Source: Branchiostoma floridae (Eukaryota; Chordata; Leptocardii; Amphioxiformes; Branchiostomatidae). Taken from it: a stretch of DNA of 64,000 nucleotides. Shown piece by piece: positions 22,101 through 32,068 of this stretch. The position numbers were made by a program, and so were the translations under genes. The stretch lies in assembly GCF_000003815.2 (NCBI RefSeq), contig NC_049986.1, positions 22,039,719-22,103,718 of the forward strand, in the 5' to 3' direction. A model generated the notes under the pieces. That model ran no database searches, was not told where the DNA came from, and saw nothing but the letters and a program-made list of their open reading frames with translations. How positions within the stretch are numbered: the stretch's first letter is position 1; each line of letters opens with the position of its first letter.

Positions 22101-24529
22101 CCCCAATGTATGTAATTCAGTGACTTTATTTTGTAGAGCTCACTGCCTTTGATACAACTGAATGTATTGCATTTGTAGATTTAAAATGCATGTAGATGAA
22201 TTATCATAATTTTCCAGTTATGAATGGGGGCCTGCATGCCTGTTTTCATGAGACATAGGCATAAGCAAGCTTTTTTCATTTCCCATAGTTTGGAAAGAAA
22301 AAGAAAAGAAAATAAATTTTCTTGTTTATTAACGCTGTTTGTTTTCCCCGCAGGTTGTCCATATTTCCCATGATGCTCTGCTTCGAGCTGACCACCGTGT
22401 TTGGTTCCGGCCTGATCTTCGTGACAGGTGCCATATATGGAGTCATGGCGCTGGGCAAGAAGTAAGTCATGCTGTGCTTTCTTACTGGTTCAGCAAATAC
22501 TGGATACTACTGTAAATGCAGAAATGTTCGCGGTGGATTAATGTTCGCGGTTTTCGCTGTGACCACTTCACCGCAAACTTGAATCCACTGCGAACATTTT
22601 TCTATCATGATATTAGACTGCAGTCTACGGTGTTACCGCGAACTTAAAACCACCACAAAATTAAATCTCTGTGAACTTAAATGCATTTACAGTACTTAGA
22701 ACTAACATTTTAAGAGGGGTCAAGGTTAAATTCTTTCTTAGGTCTTTACAGTTAACACACAGGCCCAAGTGCATCCTACTTGCAGAAAAACAAAGGGTTT
22801 TATATACATATCAAACTTCCTCAGTGAATTACTTACGGATACATTTTCTTATTGTCATGGTGGTTCCTTTGTAAGATTACTCAAATCAGTAGCTCGTAAT
22901 ACAAGATTTTGACCTGGTATCCACCCAATTCAAACTCTGGTTTGCTTCTCCAATCCCAATAGTCTGGTACCCATCACTAGTAAAATTGATTGGCATTGGA
23001 ATATTTGCTTGAGATATAGGCTCCTGATTGGCTCTCAGTCACATGGTTACAGTACGAGGGGTGATCAATAAGTTCTCGGCCTCACCCAGAAATAATAAGC
23101 ACAACTCAGATTTCGAAGCACAACATCATAGTATGAAGCCTTTTATCAATATCCTCTAAATTTCAAATCATTGCAGTCATTACTTTCCAGGCATTCATTT
23201 TTTGCTAATTAGAAGGTCAGTAGCGAGAAAAACAAGGGTGAATTGTAATCAGACATGTGTGGGTCGAGTTGCCCATGCCGTAAATTGTTTGTCATTTTGT
23301 GCTTATTATTTCTGGGTGAGGCTGAGGACTTATTGATCACCCCTCGTATCATCATGGTAACAGGGTTGACACAAACATTTCGGAGTTTGAATCTTGTTAC
23401 GGACCAAACATCTCAATGGGTGACGGTACTAGAATATTCTGCAGAGAAGCGATTAGAAGAGTGAACTGGTGGTAGAATTGGATGGATTCTGTGGTTGCAA
23501 GATTTGGCCAGTATAGTATCCAGCGTTTGATTATACTCTGCTGGTGTCCCTCGCACAGGTGGTCGGCTAGTCTTCGCACTGCTTTTCCAAGTGGCTATAT
23601 TCAGCAGTTAGGCAACAGACTTTTATGTCCTTCCTACATGCAGGTCTACCACAAGGTCTAGTTCTATTCCTAGGTCTGCTTACCATCCAGAAAGTAGTTC
23701 GCTCCGACGTTCATTATATACTTTATACAGTCGCTTCTAGCTCTAACATTCATTATACACTATATACAGTCGCTTCTCTGTGTTTCTGTCTGGGAACGTG
23801 GACCATCTTAACGTCTGGAATCGTCCAAATTTTGGACGCAGGCGCTGATTTGTCCCCACATGAGCGAATTATGGAATGGATTCAAGCGCTCGTTCGAACG
23901 GTGTTCCAGCACGGGACAAGCCCTCTGTCCGCTTGCAGAAGGCCTGTTGTCATCAAACGAGTGCTCTAGAACCCATTCCTTGATTTGCTCATTAACTGCC
24001 ATTAGTACCAAACGGTTTGAATGTGCAAGTCTCCAGATGGATAGCAGAATTGAACAAAGGAGCGAACTACTATCAGGATGGTACCCAGGCTAAGGTCTAC
24101 CTAGGCCACCTAGCAAATTATTTAAACTGCAGCAGTGTGTGTTCAAGTACAAATTTTTCGTGCATGTTCCTGACATTTGTCCTGTTGTGTGTTCAGTCCT
24201 TCAAATTACGTGTGATGTTCACAGAGTTACAGTAAGTCCCCTCACAGGTACCCTTATCATGCCAACATTTTACTCTACATTTTCCAAATCTCACCTTGGA
24301 AGGGCCTTCCACACCATCCCCCTAATTGGCTGTTTGCTACCTTGTCATTACCATTACACTAAAATAAAATCCTGGCTAGAAACCTGAAAACATATTCTGC
24401 ACTGTTCATGACATGTTGTCCTGTTGTGTGTCCAGAGGAGGGCAGGCCAAGCGACCGGACGATGTTGAGATGAACCAGAGACTGACGGAGTCGGAGGAAC
24501 CGGTCGCCACCACGCCGGAGGGGACATAA
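19139..24529 (+). CDS. CACFD1: Flower / CACFD1 (calcium channel flower domain) protein, 5 exons
   Basis: Exons: 19139-19226, 19997-20069, 21139-21264, 22354-22461, 24436-24529. Introns are gt...ag with matching phases; total 489 bases, 162 aa. The protein has the Flower layout: a short N-terminus with AWWFKILGR (the family's MTWWYRWLCR region), hydrophobic segments around residues 20-53, 55-65 and 90-128, the conserved LEAPLCCQF motif with its acidic residue at Glu64, and YGVMALGKK before a polar acidic tail. Flower is a multipass vesicle/plasma-membrane protein linked to Ca2+-dependent endocytosis and cell competition. Human CACFD1 is close to 172 aa. The ATG at 19139 is the first in frame; an upstream in-frame TTG is not taken as a start. 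Confidence 0.9.
19768..19835 (+). pseudogene. Exon-2-like relic in CACFD1 intron 1
   Basis: An acceptor (gttttttccag) is followed by tatgtatggcaatgggtatc, matching the start of real exon 2 (tgtgtatggggatgggtatt at 19997). It reads [15 protein letters not shown] in the exon frame, against [15 protein letters not shown]. No donor is visible before an in-frame stop (TAG near 19840). A shorter match (tttttccatttgggatgggt) lies near 19706. Probably tandem copies of exon 2, decayed. Confidence 0.55.
20091..20481 (-). mobile_element. tRNA-derived SINE with target-site duplications
   Basis: On the minus strand the 5' end carries RNA polymerase III box A (TAGTGCAGTGG, 20462-20472) and box B (GGTTCGAATCC, 20419-20429). 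These are followed by a body with the cttgggaaaggcactttac motif common in deuterostome SINEs, and an A/T tail of aataaataaata type near 20092-20110. The perfect 12-base direct repeat acatcaatctat flanks it at 20079-20090 and 20482-20493. It sits in CACFD1 intron 2 just after exon 2. Confidence 0.85.
21226..21895 (+). repeat. 48-bp minisatellite made from the CACFD1 exon 3 / intron 3 junction
   Basis: The last 38 coding bases of exon 3 plus the first intron bases (tactgtgt|gtaagtatggacacta) are repeated about 13 times plus a partial copy. The unit is 48 bases (three copies have an extra tta/ttaaaa). Nearly every unit keeps gtgtgtaagt, a strong 5' splice site. Variants alternate (agtacatc/attacatc, caagg/caatg), suggesting higher-order duplication of two to three units. 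The long in-frame ORFs (16-residue repeat [16 protein letters not shown]) follow from the 48-base period. Confidence 0.9.
22508..22694. mobile_element. MITE with TACTGTAAATGCAGAAATGTTCGCGG ends
   Basis: The left end tactgtaaatgcagaaatgt and the right end gaacttaaatgcatttacagta are imperfect inverted repeats. The interior has repeated ttcgcgg / ccgcgaac blocks. In CACFD1 intron 4. Confidence 0.7.
23053..23348. mobile_element. Tc1/mariner-type MITE with long inverted repeats
   Basis: The ends tacgaggggtgatcaataag and cttattgatcacccctcgta are perfect inverses, and the inversion continues through the cctcacccagaaataataagcac block, for about 54 bases per arm. It is flanked by TA. The terminal sequence resembles mariner-group ends. 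No transposase. In CACFD1 intron 4. Confidence 0.75.
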
Positions 24530-26573
24530 CGATGATCCTGCTGCTAGTGTGTGTTCAAGAACTTTATTGTGTGTTTTCCAAAGAGATCTCTTCATATTGC
24601 TTAATAATGACCCTACAGAATTGCTTCAACCACAAACTTTTAAGTGTTAAAACTACTGTGAAAGTCTCCTTTCCCCCTACAATTGTGAAATTTATGTTCT
24701 GGCCTCCTTCGCAGACTTCCAGCAGTGTATGTTGAACTTCAAGATACTTTTATTTTTGCATTTTTTATTGAGGCCTCTCCACACTACTTAATCTTGACCC
24801 CATGATATGTAACACAAATCTAGTACAGAATTGTTTCAACTGGAGCTTAAAACACTTAAGAGCTTCCTTTCACCTACTAACATTTAAAATTTAATCCATG
24901 CCAAAGAAGTGAATTTGACGACTGGAAAGTTTAAATGTAGAGAAGAAAAAGTTACTTTCTAGCCTCCCTTTACAGACTTCTAGCAGTACTAGCTTTTATT
25001 TGTTTGGGGGGAAGCCTTGATCCCCAATTTTAAACATGGGCTAAAGTTCTCTAATGCCCGGAGAGGGATTAGCCGCGCTGGCTAAAATTCTGCTATATTT
25101 TTTCTAGCCAGCGCGGAAACTCCCTATCCCATTATTAGAGAACCTTAGCCCGTGTTGAAAAATCGCAAATAAGTGCTTCCTCCCAAAAAATGAAAGCCTG
25201 CGCTGCTTCAATTGTGTGAAGGAGGCTTAGGTGTAAAGACTTAGTCGTAGTTGGAATGCTTAAATAAATTTTGGCCGTTTATGTGCCATTCATGGTAACC
25301 ACTAGCCTCTCCAAGTGAGGAATTTACACACTTTTGTGACATTTGTAACTTTGAAAACTTCCAAAAGATTGCATATATATATCAGGTGAGACCAAGAAAG
25401 ATATTGGGGGTGAAACTTGCCAAAATTGTACTAGATTGATACTAGTAAGTGTAACAACATGTACATTTCGTATGCAAAGATAGAGCTGAACAAATGTAGA
25501 ACATAAAAAAAGTTCATAGAGAATTTCCCAAGTACTGCAAGTTTATTCGGGTTACAACTATTCCATGTTTGTCTCAAAGGTACGGGAGTGGTTTGCAAAT
25601 AGAGAAGAGATTCTTTGTAAAGAGTTAAGACTTTGCTCCAACACAAATATCAAGTTTCAGACTGTCCAACTGCAGTCGTCCTCCTAATTCAAGCAACCTA
25701 CAATGTAGATCAATGTTATCTGTACATTTCATTTGGAATTTCGCCAGTCTTATTCAGTTTTCATAATGTCGCACACTTTGACTTTATACTCAAAACTATG
25801 TGTACTGTTCTGATTGCTGTTTATATCTTAAAACTTATATGCTGTTTATATCTTACAATATATTCCATTTGGTTCATTGTCGTTGTGACCACAATAATTA
25901 TTATACATGTGTATTACATGGAGTAAACATATAATTCTGCAGTATCAAAATTACATTTCATTGTTGATACATGAATGTTCATGTCTTAATCTAGATAACT
26001 GGGTTCTTACATGTAACTTGACTATTCATTAGTGGTTTGTTACTTTGTATAAACGTTTAACACACAGCCAGTATATAGGAATTCTGTTATACAGAAAACA
26101 GAACATTAATACATGAATAGATGCATGTTCACAGAAAGCAGTTTTATACAAGTTTGTTGGCTGTGCTTTCCACTTAAGGTAAAGGTTCTGCATTATAACT
26201 GCATTGCATCTGTGCTTTGAAGTTACAAACGTTAATAGTTCTTTCTCTTTCAAAGGGCAGGTGTTATGGTGAATTGAGGTTCTTTACAGTTATTGATAGT
26301 TGCAATATTGTTGATATGTTTGTTAACTGAACTTCTGGAATGATTGATAAGTGATAGATAATGTATTTACATGTTTGGCTTTTGGTGACTTTAGTGCAAT
26401 AACTTGTAAATTGATATGATTTACTGTGGAGTGTGACCTCTCTACTACTTCATGGGTAGTGTGAAATACATGTTTGGAGACAAAGTGTTATGTATATAAT
26501 GAATTTAGAAATATATAGTGTTTACATATATTTACATGCTGTTTAAGGTGCATTTTGATAACTATATCTGAAG
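24530..26573 (+). other. CACFD1 3' flank, probable 3' UTR
   Basis: Follows the CACFD1 stop. An AATAAA-type signal is visible near 25262 (gcttaaataaattt). A small MITE lies at 25033-25156. The rest is AT-rich with no convincing gene. How far the 3' UTR reaches cannot be decided from sequence alone. Confidence 0.4.
25033..25156. mobile_element. Small MITE (AACATGGGCTAAAGTTCTCTAAT ends)
   Basis: aacatgggctaaagttctct is the near-inverse of agagaaccttagcccgtgtt. A nested inverted pair (ccgcgctggcta / tagccagcgcgg) flanks a short AT centre. Confidence 0.7.
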
Positions 26574-26621
26574 TATTCATATAGTAAGGTTCTTTTAACA
26601 CAACCAGAAAATAACTTACTT

Positions 26622-26658
26622 CCGACGTTTCGGTGTCTGTCAGACACCATCATCAGGG
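26622..26658 (-). ncRNA. Hammerhead-like motif in the Penelope-like terminal repeat (left arm)
   Basis: Inverted copy of the 28049-28086 motif, identical in its core, stem II and flanking bases. Confidence 0.45.
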
Positions 26659-26672
26659 TGGAATGACGGGAA

Positions 26673-27080
26673 CTACTTCTTGCTGCTACTTATAGCCGAT
26701 GTAGGTGGCGTTGCAGCAGCAAGAATGCCATCCCAGACGTGGCTCAGCTTGTATCCCCCCTCGTCTCTGTTCATGACTGGCACTGATTTTCTGATCCAAA
26801 CTGCTTCTTTAATCCATCGAGTTCTTCTGTTTTCCTCTCTGTCAATGACTCTTGCCCCCTCCCAGTCTATTACGCAATTGTTTCTATGAATATGGTCTGT
26901 GACTGCCGATTTGTTCTCTGTTTGTTCTGCTGCCTTCTTCTGAGATCTTGTGTATGCACTGCCTTTACTGTTTTGTGCCTCCTTTTTGTGTTCTTCAAGT
27001 CTGGTGTTGAATGTCCTGCCCGTCTCTCCAATGTACACCTTGTCACAACTTTTGCACGGAATCTTGTAGACACAATCTGT
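26673..27080 (-). pseudogene. Inverted partial copy of the Penelope-like endonuclease
   Basis: Encodes the GIY-YIG domain and C-terminus with the same residues as the plus-strand copy (from KTDCVYKIPC to SAISSSKK). It starts abruptly at about 27080, where the sequence switches to the RT segment of the opposite strand. Microhomology (aaaac) is visible at the junction. Confidence 0.85.
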
Positions 27081-27081
27081 T

Positions 27082-28035
27082 TTTACCGACCACTTAAACT
27101 CCATAGACCCCACGGGTAGTATCAAGTTTACCCATGAGGAAGAAGATCAGGGCACTCTACCCTTTCTGGACACCTTACTAGTGAGGAGAGAAGACGGCAC
27201 GGTGAAACTTTTGGTCTACAGAAAAAAGACCCACACAGACCAGTATCTATCTAGATTTCAATTCCCATCATCCGCTCCACCAGAAACTAGGAGTAATCAG
27301 AACGCTGATGGACAGGAGCAAAACAGTGGTCACAGAGGAAACAGACAGACAACAAGAGGTCAAACACATCAAACAAGCCCTGTCACTCTGTGGTTACCCA
27401 GACTGGACTTTCAAAAGAGTGCAACATCAGACCAACAAACCCAAACCCAAGAAAGAAAAGAAGAACAGAAGTCTAAGGGCATGATCATCATACCTTATGT
27501 CAAAGGCATTACAGAGACACTTGAAAGGATCTTCAGAAAACATGCCATTGCCACGGCAGTTAAGCCCAAGACCACGCTCAGAAACTTGTTGGTGCACCCC
27601 AAGGACAGACTGGAAGACTCCTCTAAAACAGATTGTGTCTACAAGATTCCGTGCAAAAGTTGTGACAAGGTGTACATTGGAGAGACGGGCAGGACATTCA
27701 ACACCAGACTTGAAGAACACAAAAAGGAGGCACAAAACAGTAAAGGCAGTGCATACACAAGATCTCAGAAGAAGGCAGCAGAACAAACAGAGAACAAATC
27801 GGCAGTCACAGACCATATTCATAGAAACAATTGCGTAATAGACTGGGAGGGGGCAAGAGTCATTGACAGAGAGGAAAACAGAAGAACTCGATGGATTAAA
27901 GAAGCAGTTTGGATCAGAAAATCAGTGCCAGTCATGAACAGAGACGAGGGGGGATACAAGCTGAGCCACGTCTGGGATGGCATTCTTGCTGCTGCAACGC
28001 CACCTACATCGGCTATAAGTAGCAGCAAGAAGTAG
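27082..28035 (+). pseudogene. Penelope-like polyprotein remnant: RT C-terminus plus GIY-YIG endonuclease
   Basis: In frame from about 27082, the RT tail has the PLE signature SIKFTHEEE...LPFLDTLL...YRKKTHTDQYL. A 4-base tandem duplication (tctatcta, about 27247-27254) shifts the frame, so the next 75 codons are read in another frame, and frame returns near 27470-27480. The endonuclease follows: CVYKIPCKSCDKVYIGETGR, with the GIY-YIG residues, a CxxC pair and the Arg in NTRLEEH, to a stop at 28033. The RT catalytic core is missing, so this copy cannot be autonomous. Confidence 0.85.
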
Positions 28036-28048
28036 TTCCCGTCATTCC

Positions 28049-28086
28049 ACCCTGATGATGGTGTCTGACAGACACCGAAACGTCGG
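28049..28086 (+). ncRNA. Hammerhead-like motif in the Penelope-like terminal repeat (right arm)
   Basis: CTGATGA, T, GGTGTC-tgaca-GACACC (stem II), GAAAC, GTC, closed by a weak CC/GG stem I. The mirror copy in the left arm is at 26622-26658 on the minus strand. Same core order as the motif at 3484-3525, with a completely different but self-complementary stem II. Confidence 0.45.
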
Positions 28087-28157
28087 AAGTAAGTTATTTT
28101 CTGGTTGTGTTAAAAGAACCTTACTATATGAATAATTGCCAACCTGATGAAGTTATT

Positions 28158-28480
28158 TACGGATATATCTGAAGTATGTTAATGGAGGTTAGACATCCCG
28201 ATACACAAGGTATACGTAAGAGTTGCGCCAAAAAGCAGTAACTCAAGCAACTTGATATGATTTTGGAAACAGATGTTTCAGACAGCTATCCCGTGTGTTT
28301 CTTTAGTGACACTGATCTAGACACTGTCACACAGTGTCACCGATGAAAGACACGGATTACCTGAATGTCTAACCTTCATTGACGTTAGGTAACAGTTACT
28401 CAAGCGACTGGATAAGATCTGGAAATCTGAAAGTGTCCAAATTTTATCCAGTTACCTAAATAACTGTTACAATGTATATC
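28158..28480. mobile_element. Relic related to the Penelope-like terminal repeats
   Basis: Contains aactcaagcaactt, ggaaacagatgtttcagac and tgtctaaccttcattgacg, matching landmarks of 3277-3606 and 52430-52725. The hammerhead-like core is mutated here. The 13-base direct repeat tatatctgaagta occurs at both ends (28158 and 28471) and again at 26562, left of the main element, suggesting stacked insertions at one target. Confidence 0.5.
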
Positions 28481-29541
28481 TGAAGTACTGTTTTGGAATG
28501 CAACAACTTTACTACCATGTTGGTGTGTTATAATATTTTTACTGCATTCCTTGTAAGGTTTTCCTGTGGTGGGTTTGTAACTTTGGCCTAGTGCAGATTT
28601 ATAATAATACATTTGAATCACATCAATATATAAAATCAAAGATTAATGTTCTTGATGAATACTAGTATGTATCACAAATACACAGGAAACGGATATACAA
28701 TACTAAGAAAGATGTGGCCATAGCCATTTTCCAATATGAGGTTTCTTGGGGTTGTTTTAGATATATGGTTGGTAGTTAAAAAAACTAAATTAAATCTTCA
28801 CAAAACTGTCTGTTGTTGGAGATGGTATTTTCTTGAAATAAAGTACTGGAATTTAGGGTGTGGTGCTTACTTCTTTGAGTAATAAGCTTTTGATGCATAC
28901 TTACAATTTTACTGTACAATGGATAAAACATGTCCATTTTTTGGGGGGGGGTCTAACTTGTTTATTTTTAAAAGTGATTATCATGAATCCTATGATCTTT
29001 ATATGTATACTTTTGTTTGTTGCCTATTATGAATCCCTTACTGTAATGTCACCTACATGTATAGTGAATCACAGTTGTTAGTGCTCTGCAATATCACTTC
29101 ATGCCAACATTGCCTATGTTCTAATTTTTCAAAGAGTGGAATCACGTGCTTTGTTTCTTTTCATGCATGTAGGTTTGGGCGCCTTCAATACATACTACCA
29201 TCCCGTCATAATGCAGTCTTCGTCATATACCACATCAAGATCTTTGAGCAATATCACAATGTCCTGTATTCAGTATGTACAGTATTCGCCTCGTTTGGAA
29301 AGCCTTCTCAAGATTGAATTGCTGTGATTCAGACGAATTGTAAGATGCTAATTCTTGGCTGATTTGTGTCACCATATATGTTTTCCGTCAACAGCCTTCT
29401 TTAAAGCACGAGATTGCTTCTAGTACCGTTGGCATATCCAAGTTTGTTATAGACTATGAAACGTATTCAGTAGTATTACCGGAGCCTGTTCAAGATAATG
29501 CAACGGTTTCATGTGACTTAAAGTTTGAATTTCGTCTCATG
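28481..29541. other. Intergenic between CACFD1 and the TPR locus
   Basis: AT-rich, with an AATAAA at about 28838 on the plus strand (gaaataaagtac). No gene or complete repeat is recognised. It lies downstream of both convergent genes. Confidence 0.4.
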
Positions 29542-31739
29542 CTATTCTCCTAAGGGCTGCTTGATGTCATTATCTGCATTTTCATGTCCCTCTACAGCTG
29601 CCTTCAGACCCTGTGCCTGTTCGTGGTACCCGTTAGCTTTTTCTTGATCGCCAGCTTTTTGGCAGACTGTCTCGAGGTTGTTGAGCAGCTTTGAAATGTC
29701 AGGATGTGTTTGGTTTGCACCGCGGAAGGTTTTGACCCTGCCTAACGCATCCTCGTAGAGCTCGGTTGCTTGTTTGTAGTCTTTGAGGTCTTCATAGACT
29801 GTCGCGATATCACTCAGTACTTCAGCAATGATAGGGTCCACCGCATCCTCCCCGTTGATACCTTCTATCATTCCCAGTGCCCGCTCGCAGTACTCTAGAG
29901 ACGTCGTGACTTCTCCTGCCTTATGAAATGTTAATCCGAGGTTGCCTAGTACGCACACAATATGTGGATGTTTCGTACTCTCACCCAACACCTCTTCCAT
30001 CATCTTCAGCGCTTTTTCGTAATAACCAATTGCTTTGAAGTCATCTCCAGATTTTCGAAAAGATTCGCCCATACCATTAAGCGCTAAGGCGGTATCATGA
30101 TGTGGGGTGGTCGGGCCGTTCTTGATACATCTTTAATGCCTGTTCCTTGTGCACGCGGGCTTTCTCGTTATCACCGACATCATCCCAGAGGCACCCCAGA
30201 GCATTAAGAACCCCTGCAATGTCGGAGTGGCAAACTTCGTCCCCTCCACCTGTTTCATTCGCGCCGTGGATGGTTTTCAACATGTCTAACGCATCCTCGC
30301 AGAGCTGAATAGCTTTTGTGTAGTTTCCATGGTCTTTATAAACCGTCGCGAGTTGGAGGTATTCAGCAATGTCAGGATTCCCTGAATTCTCACTGTCGAG
30401 ACCTTCTATCATTTCCAGTGCTCGCTCGCAGTACTGGATGGACTTTGTGTGTACTCCTGCCTTGTGGAAAGTTGATCCAAGGTTGCCTAGCATCATAGCG
30501 ATGTCTGGATGGTTCGTACTCTTACCCAACACCTCTTCCATCATCTTCAGCGCTTCTTCATAGAAACTAATCGCCTTGAAGTTATCCCCAGATTTTTTAA
30601 AACTGAAGCCCATGGTATTAAGTGCTAAGGCGGTTTGATGATGAGGAGTGGTCGGGCCGTAGAGTTCTTGATATATCTTTAATGTCTGTTCCTTGTGCAA
30701 GCAAGTTTTCTAGTTATCGCCAATCTCATCCCAAAGGCATCCAAGATTATGAAGAGTAGCTGCAATGTTGGGATGACGCACTTCTCCTCCACTTGTTGGT
30801 TCGCACCAGAGCTGAATAGCTTTTGTGTAGTTTCCATGGTCTTTGTAAACTTCTGCGAGGTTACTGAGTGATTCAGCAATTGAAGGGTGCGCCGCTTCAT
30901 GACCGTCGATACCTTTGTTGATTTCCAGTGCCCGCTCGTAGTATTGGAGGGACTTCGTGTGTTCTCCTGCATTGTGACATGCTGATCCAAGTTTGCGTAG
31001 CATATCGGCAATGTCTGGATGCTCCCTAGGCAGCACCTCTTCCATCATCTCCAGAGCTTCTTCGTAAGAGGTAATTGCTTTGAAGATATTTCCAGATTTC
31101 GTATAAGCTATTCCCATGTTAAAAAGTACCATGATGGCAGTTGAAGTTATTTACAGATTTTTCCAAGTATATTACCATATTATTCAGCAATAAGGCAGTA
31201 TCATGGTGTGGGGTGGCCGGGCCACATATCTTGACACATCTTTAATGCCTGTTTCAAGAACGCATCGGCTCTCTCGTAATTACCGACATCACCCCAGAGG
31301 CACCCCAATTCATTAAGAATTACTACAACGTCGAGATGGCGCACTTCGTCTTCTTCTTGTGTTGCGTTCACGCCATGGATGGTTTTCGTCATTTTTAACG
31401 CGTCCTCGTACAGCTGAATAGCTATTGTGTAGTTTCTGAGGTCTTTGTGAGCTGCCGCGAGGTTACGAAGGGAATAAGCAATAGCAGGGTGAACCACATC
31501 CTGTCCGTGGATGTCTTTGTTGGTTTCCAGTGCTTGCTTGTAATATTGGAGGCCTTTCTGATATTCCCCTGCCTTGCGACATGCTGACCCGAGGTCTTCG
31601 TAAACTGCTGCGATGTTACGGAGGGAATCAGCAATAGCAGGGTGAGTTGTGTCCTGCCCGTGTATGCCTTTGTTGGTTCAAGTCCCCGCTTGTAGTATGT
31701 AAGGGCTTTCTGATATTCCCTTGCCTTGCGACATGCTGA
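29542..31739 (-). pseudogene. Frameshifted TPR array, 3' continuation of the NTase-TPR gene
   Basis: Clear TPR units run to a stop at 29542-29544, but the frame is broken by several lesions: a 1-base loss near 31676, a 2-base loss near 31222-31232, a diverged 58-base tandem duplication at about 31130-31190, an in-frame TAG at about 30712 where sister units have a Glu codon (GDN-stop-K against GDNEK), and a 5-base loss near 30117. Between lesions the TPR consensus is well kept (e.g. KAIGYYEKALKMMEEVLG). It is either a decayed 3' end of the neighbouring gene, a degenerate paralogous array, or partly assembly error next to the gap. Confidence 0.7.
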
Positions 31740-32026
31740 NNNNNNNNNNNNNNNNNNNNNNNNNNNNNNNNNNNNNNNNNNNNNNNNNNNNNNNNNNNNN
31801 NNNNNNNNNNNNNNNNNNNNNNNNNNNNNNNNNNNNNNNNNNNNNNNNNNNNNNNNNNNNNNNNNNNNNNNNNNNNNNNNNNNNNNNNNNNNNNNNNNNN
31901 NNNNNNNNNNNNNNNNNNNNNNNNNNNNNNNNNNNNNNNNNNNNNNNNNNNNNNNNNNNNNNNNNNNNNNNNNNNNNNNNNNNNNNNNNNNNNNNNNNNN
32001 NNNNNNNNNNNNNNNNNNNNNNNNNN
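31740..32026. other. Assembly gap (287 N)
   Basis: The run of N interrupts the TPR array. On its left the minus-strand TPR sequence resumes with SACRK; on its right there is GSACRK followed by 42 non-TPR bases (32027-32068). The gap probably reflects collapsed repeats or an inserted element. Confidence 0.95.
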
Positions 32027-32068
32027 AAAAGTGGCCCAGGGGAGGGGCAGAATAGCCTGGACTGCTGT

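Larger units (their letters stand above)
26574..28134 (+). mobile_element. 5'-truncated Penelope-like retroelement with inverted 3' arm
   Basis: Two near-identical arms of about 505 bases (26574-27077 and 27631-28134) face each other in inverted orientation around a 550-base centre. Each arm encodes the GIY-YIG endonuclease and ends with a hammerhead-like terminal repeat. The plus-strand copy also keeps the C-terminal part of the reverse transcriptase. 5' truncation plus an inverted partial copy is a known arrangement of Penelope-like elements. The arms' similarity suggests a recent insertion. Confidence 0.85.
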
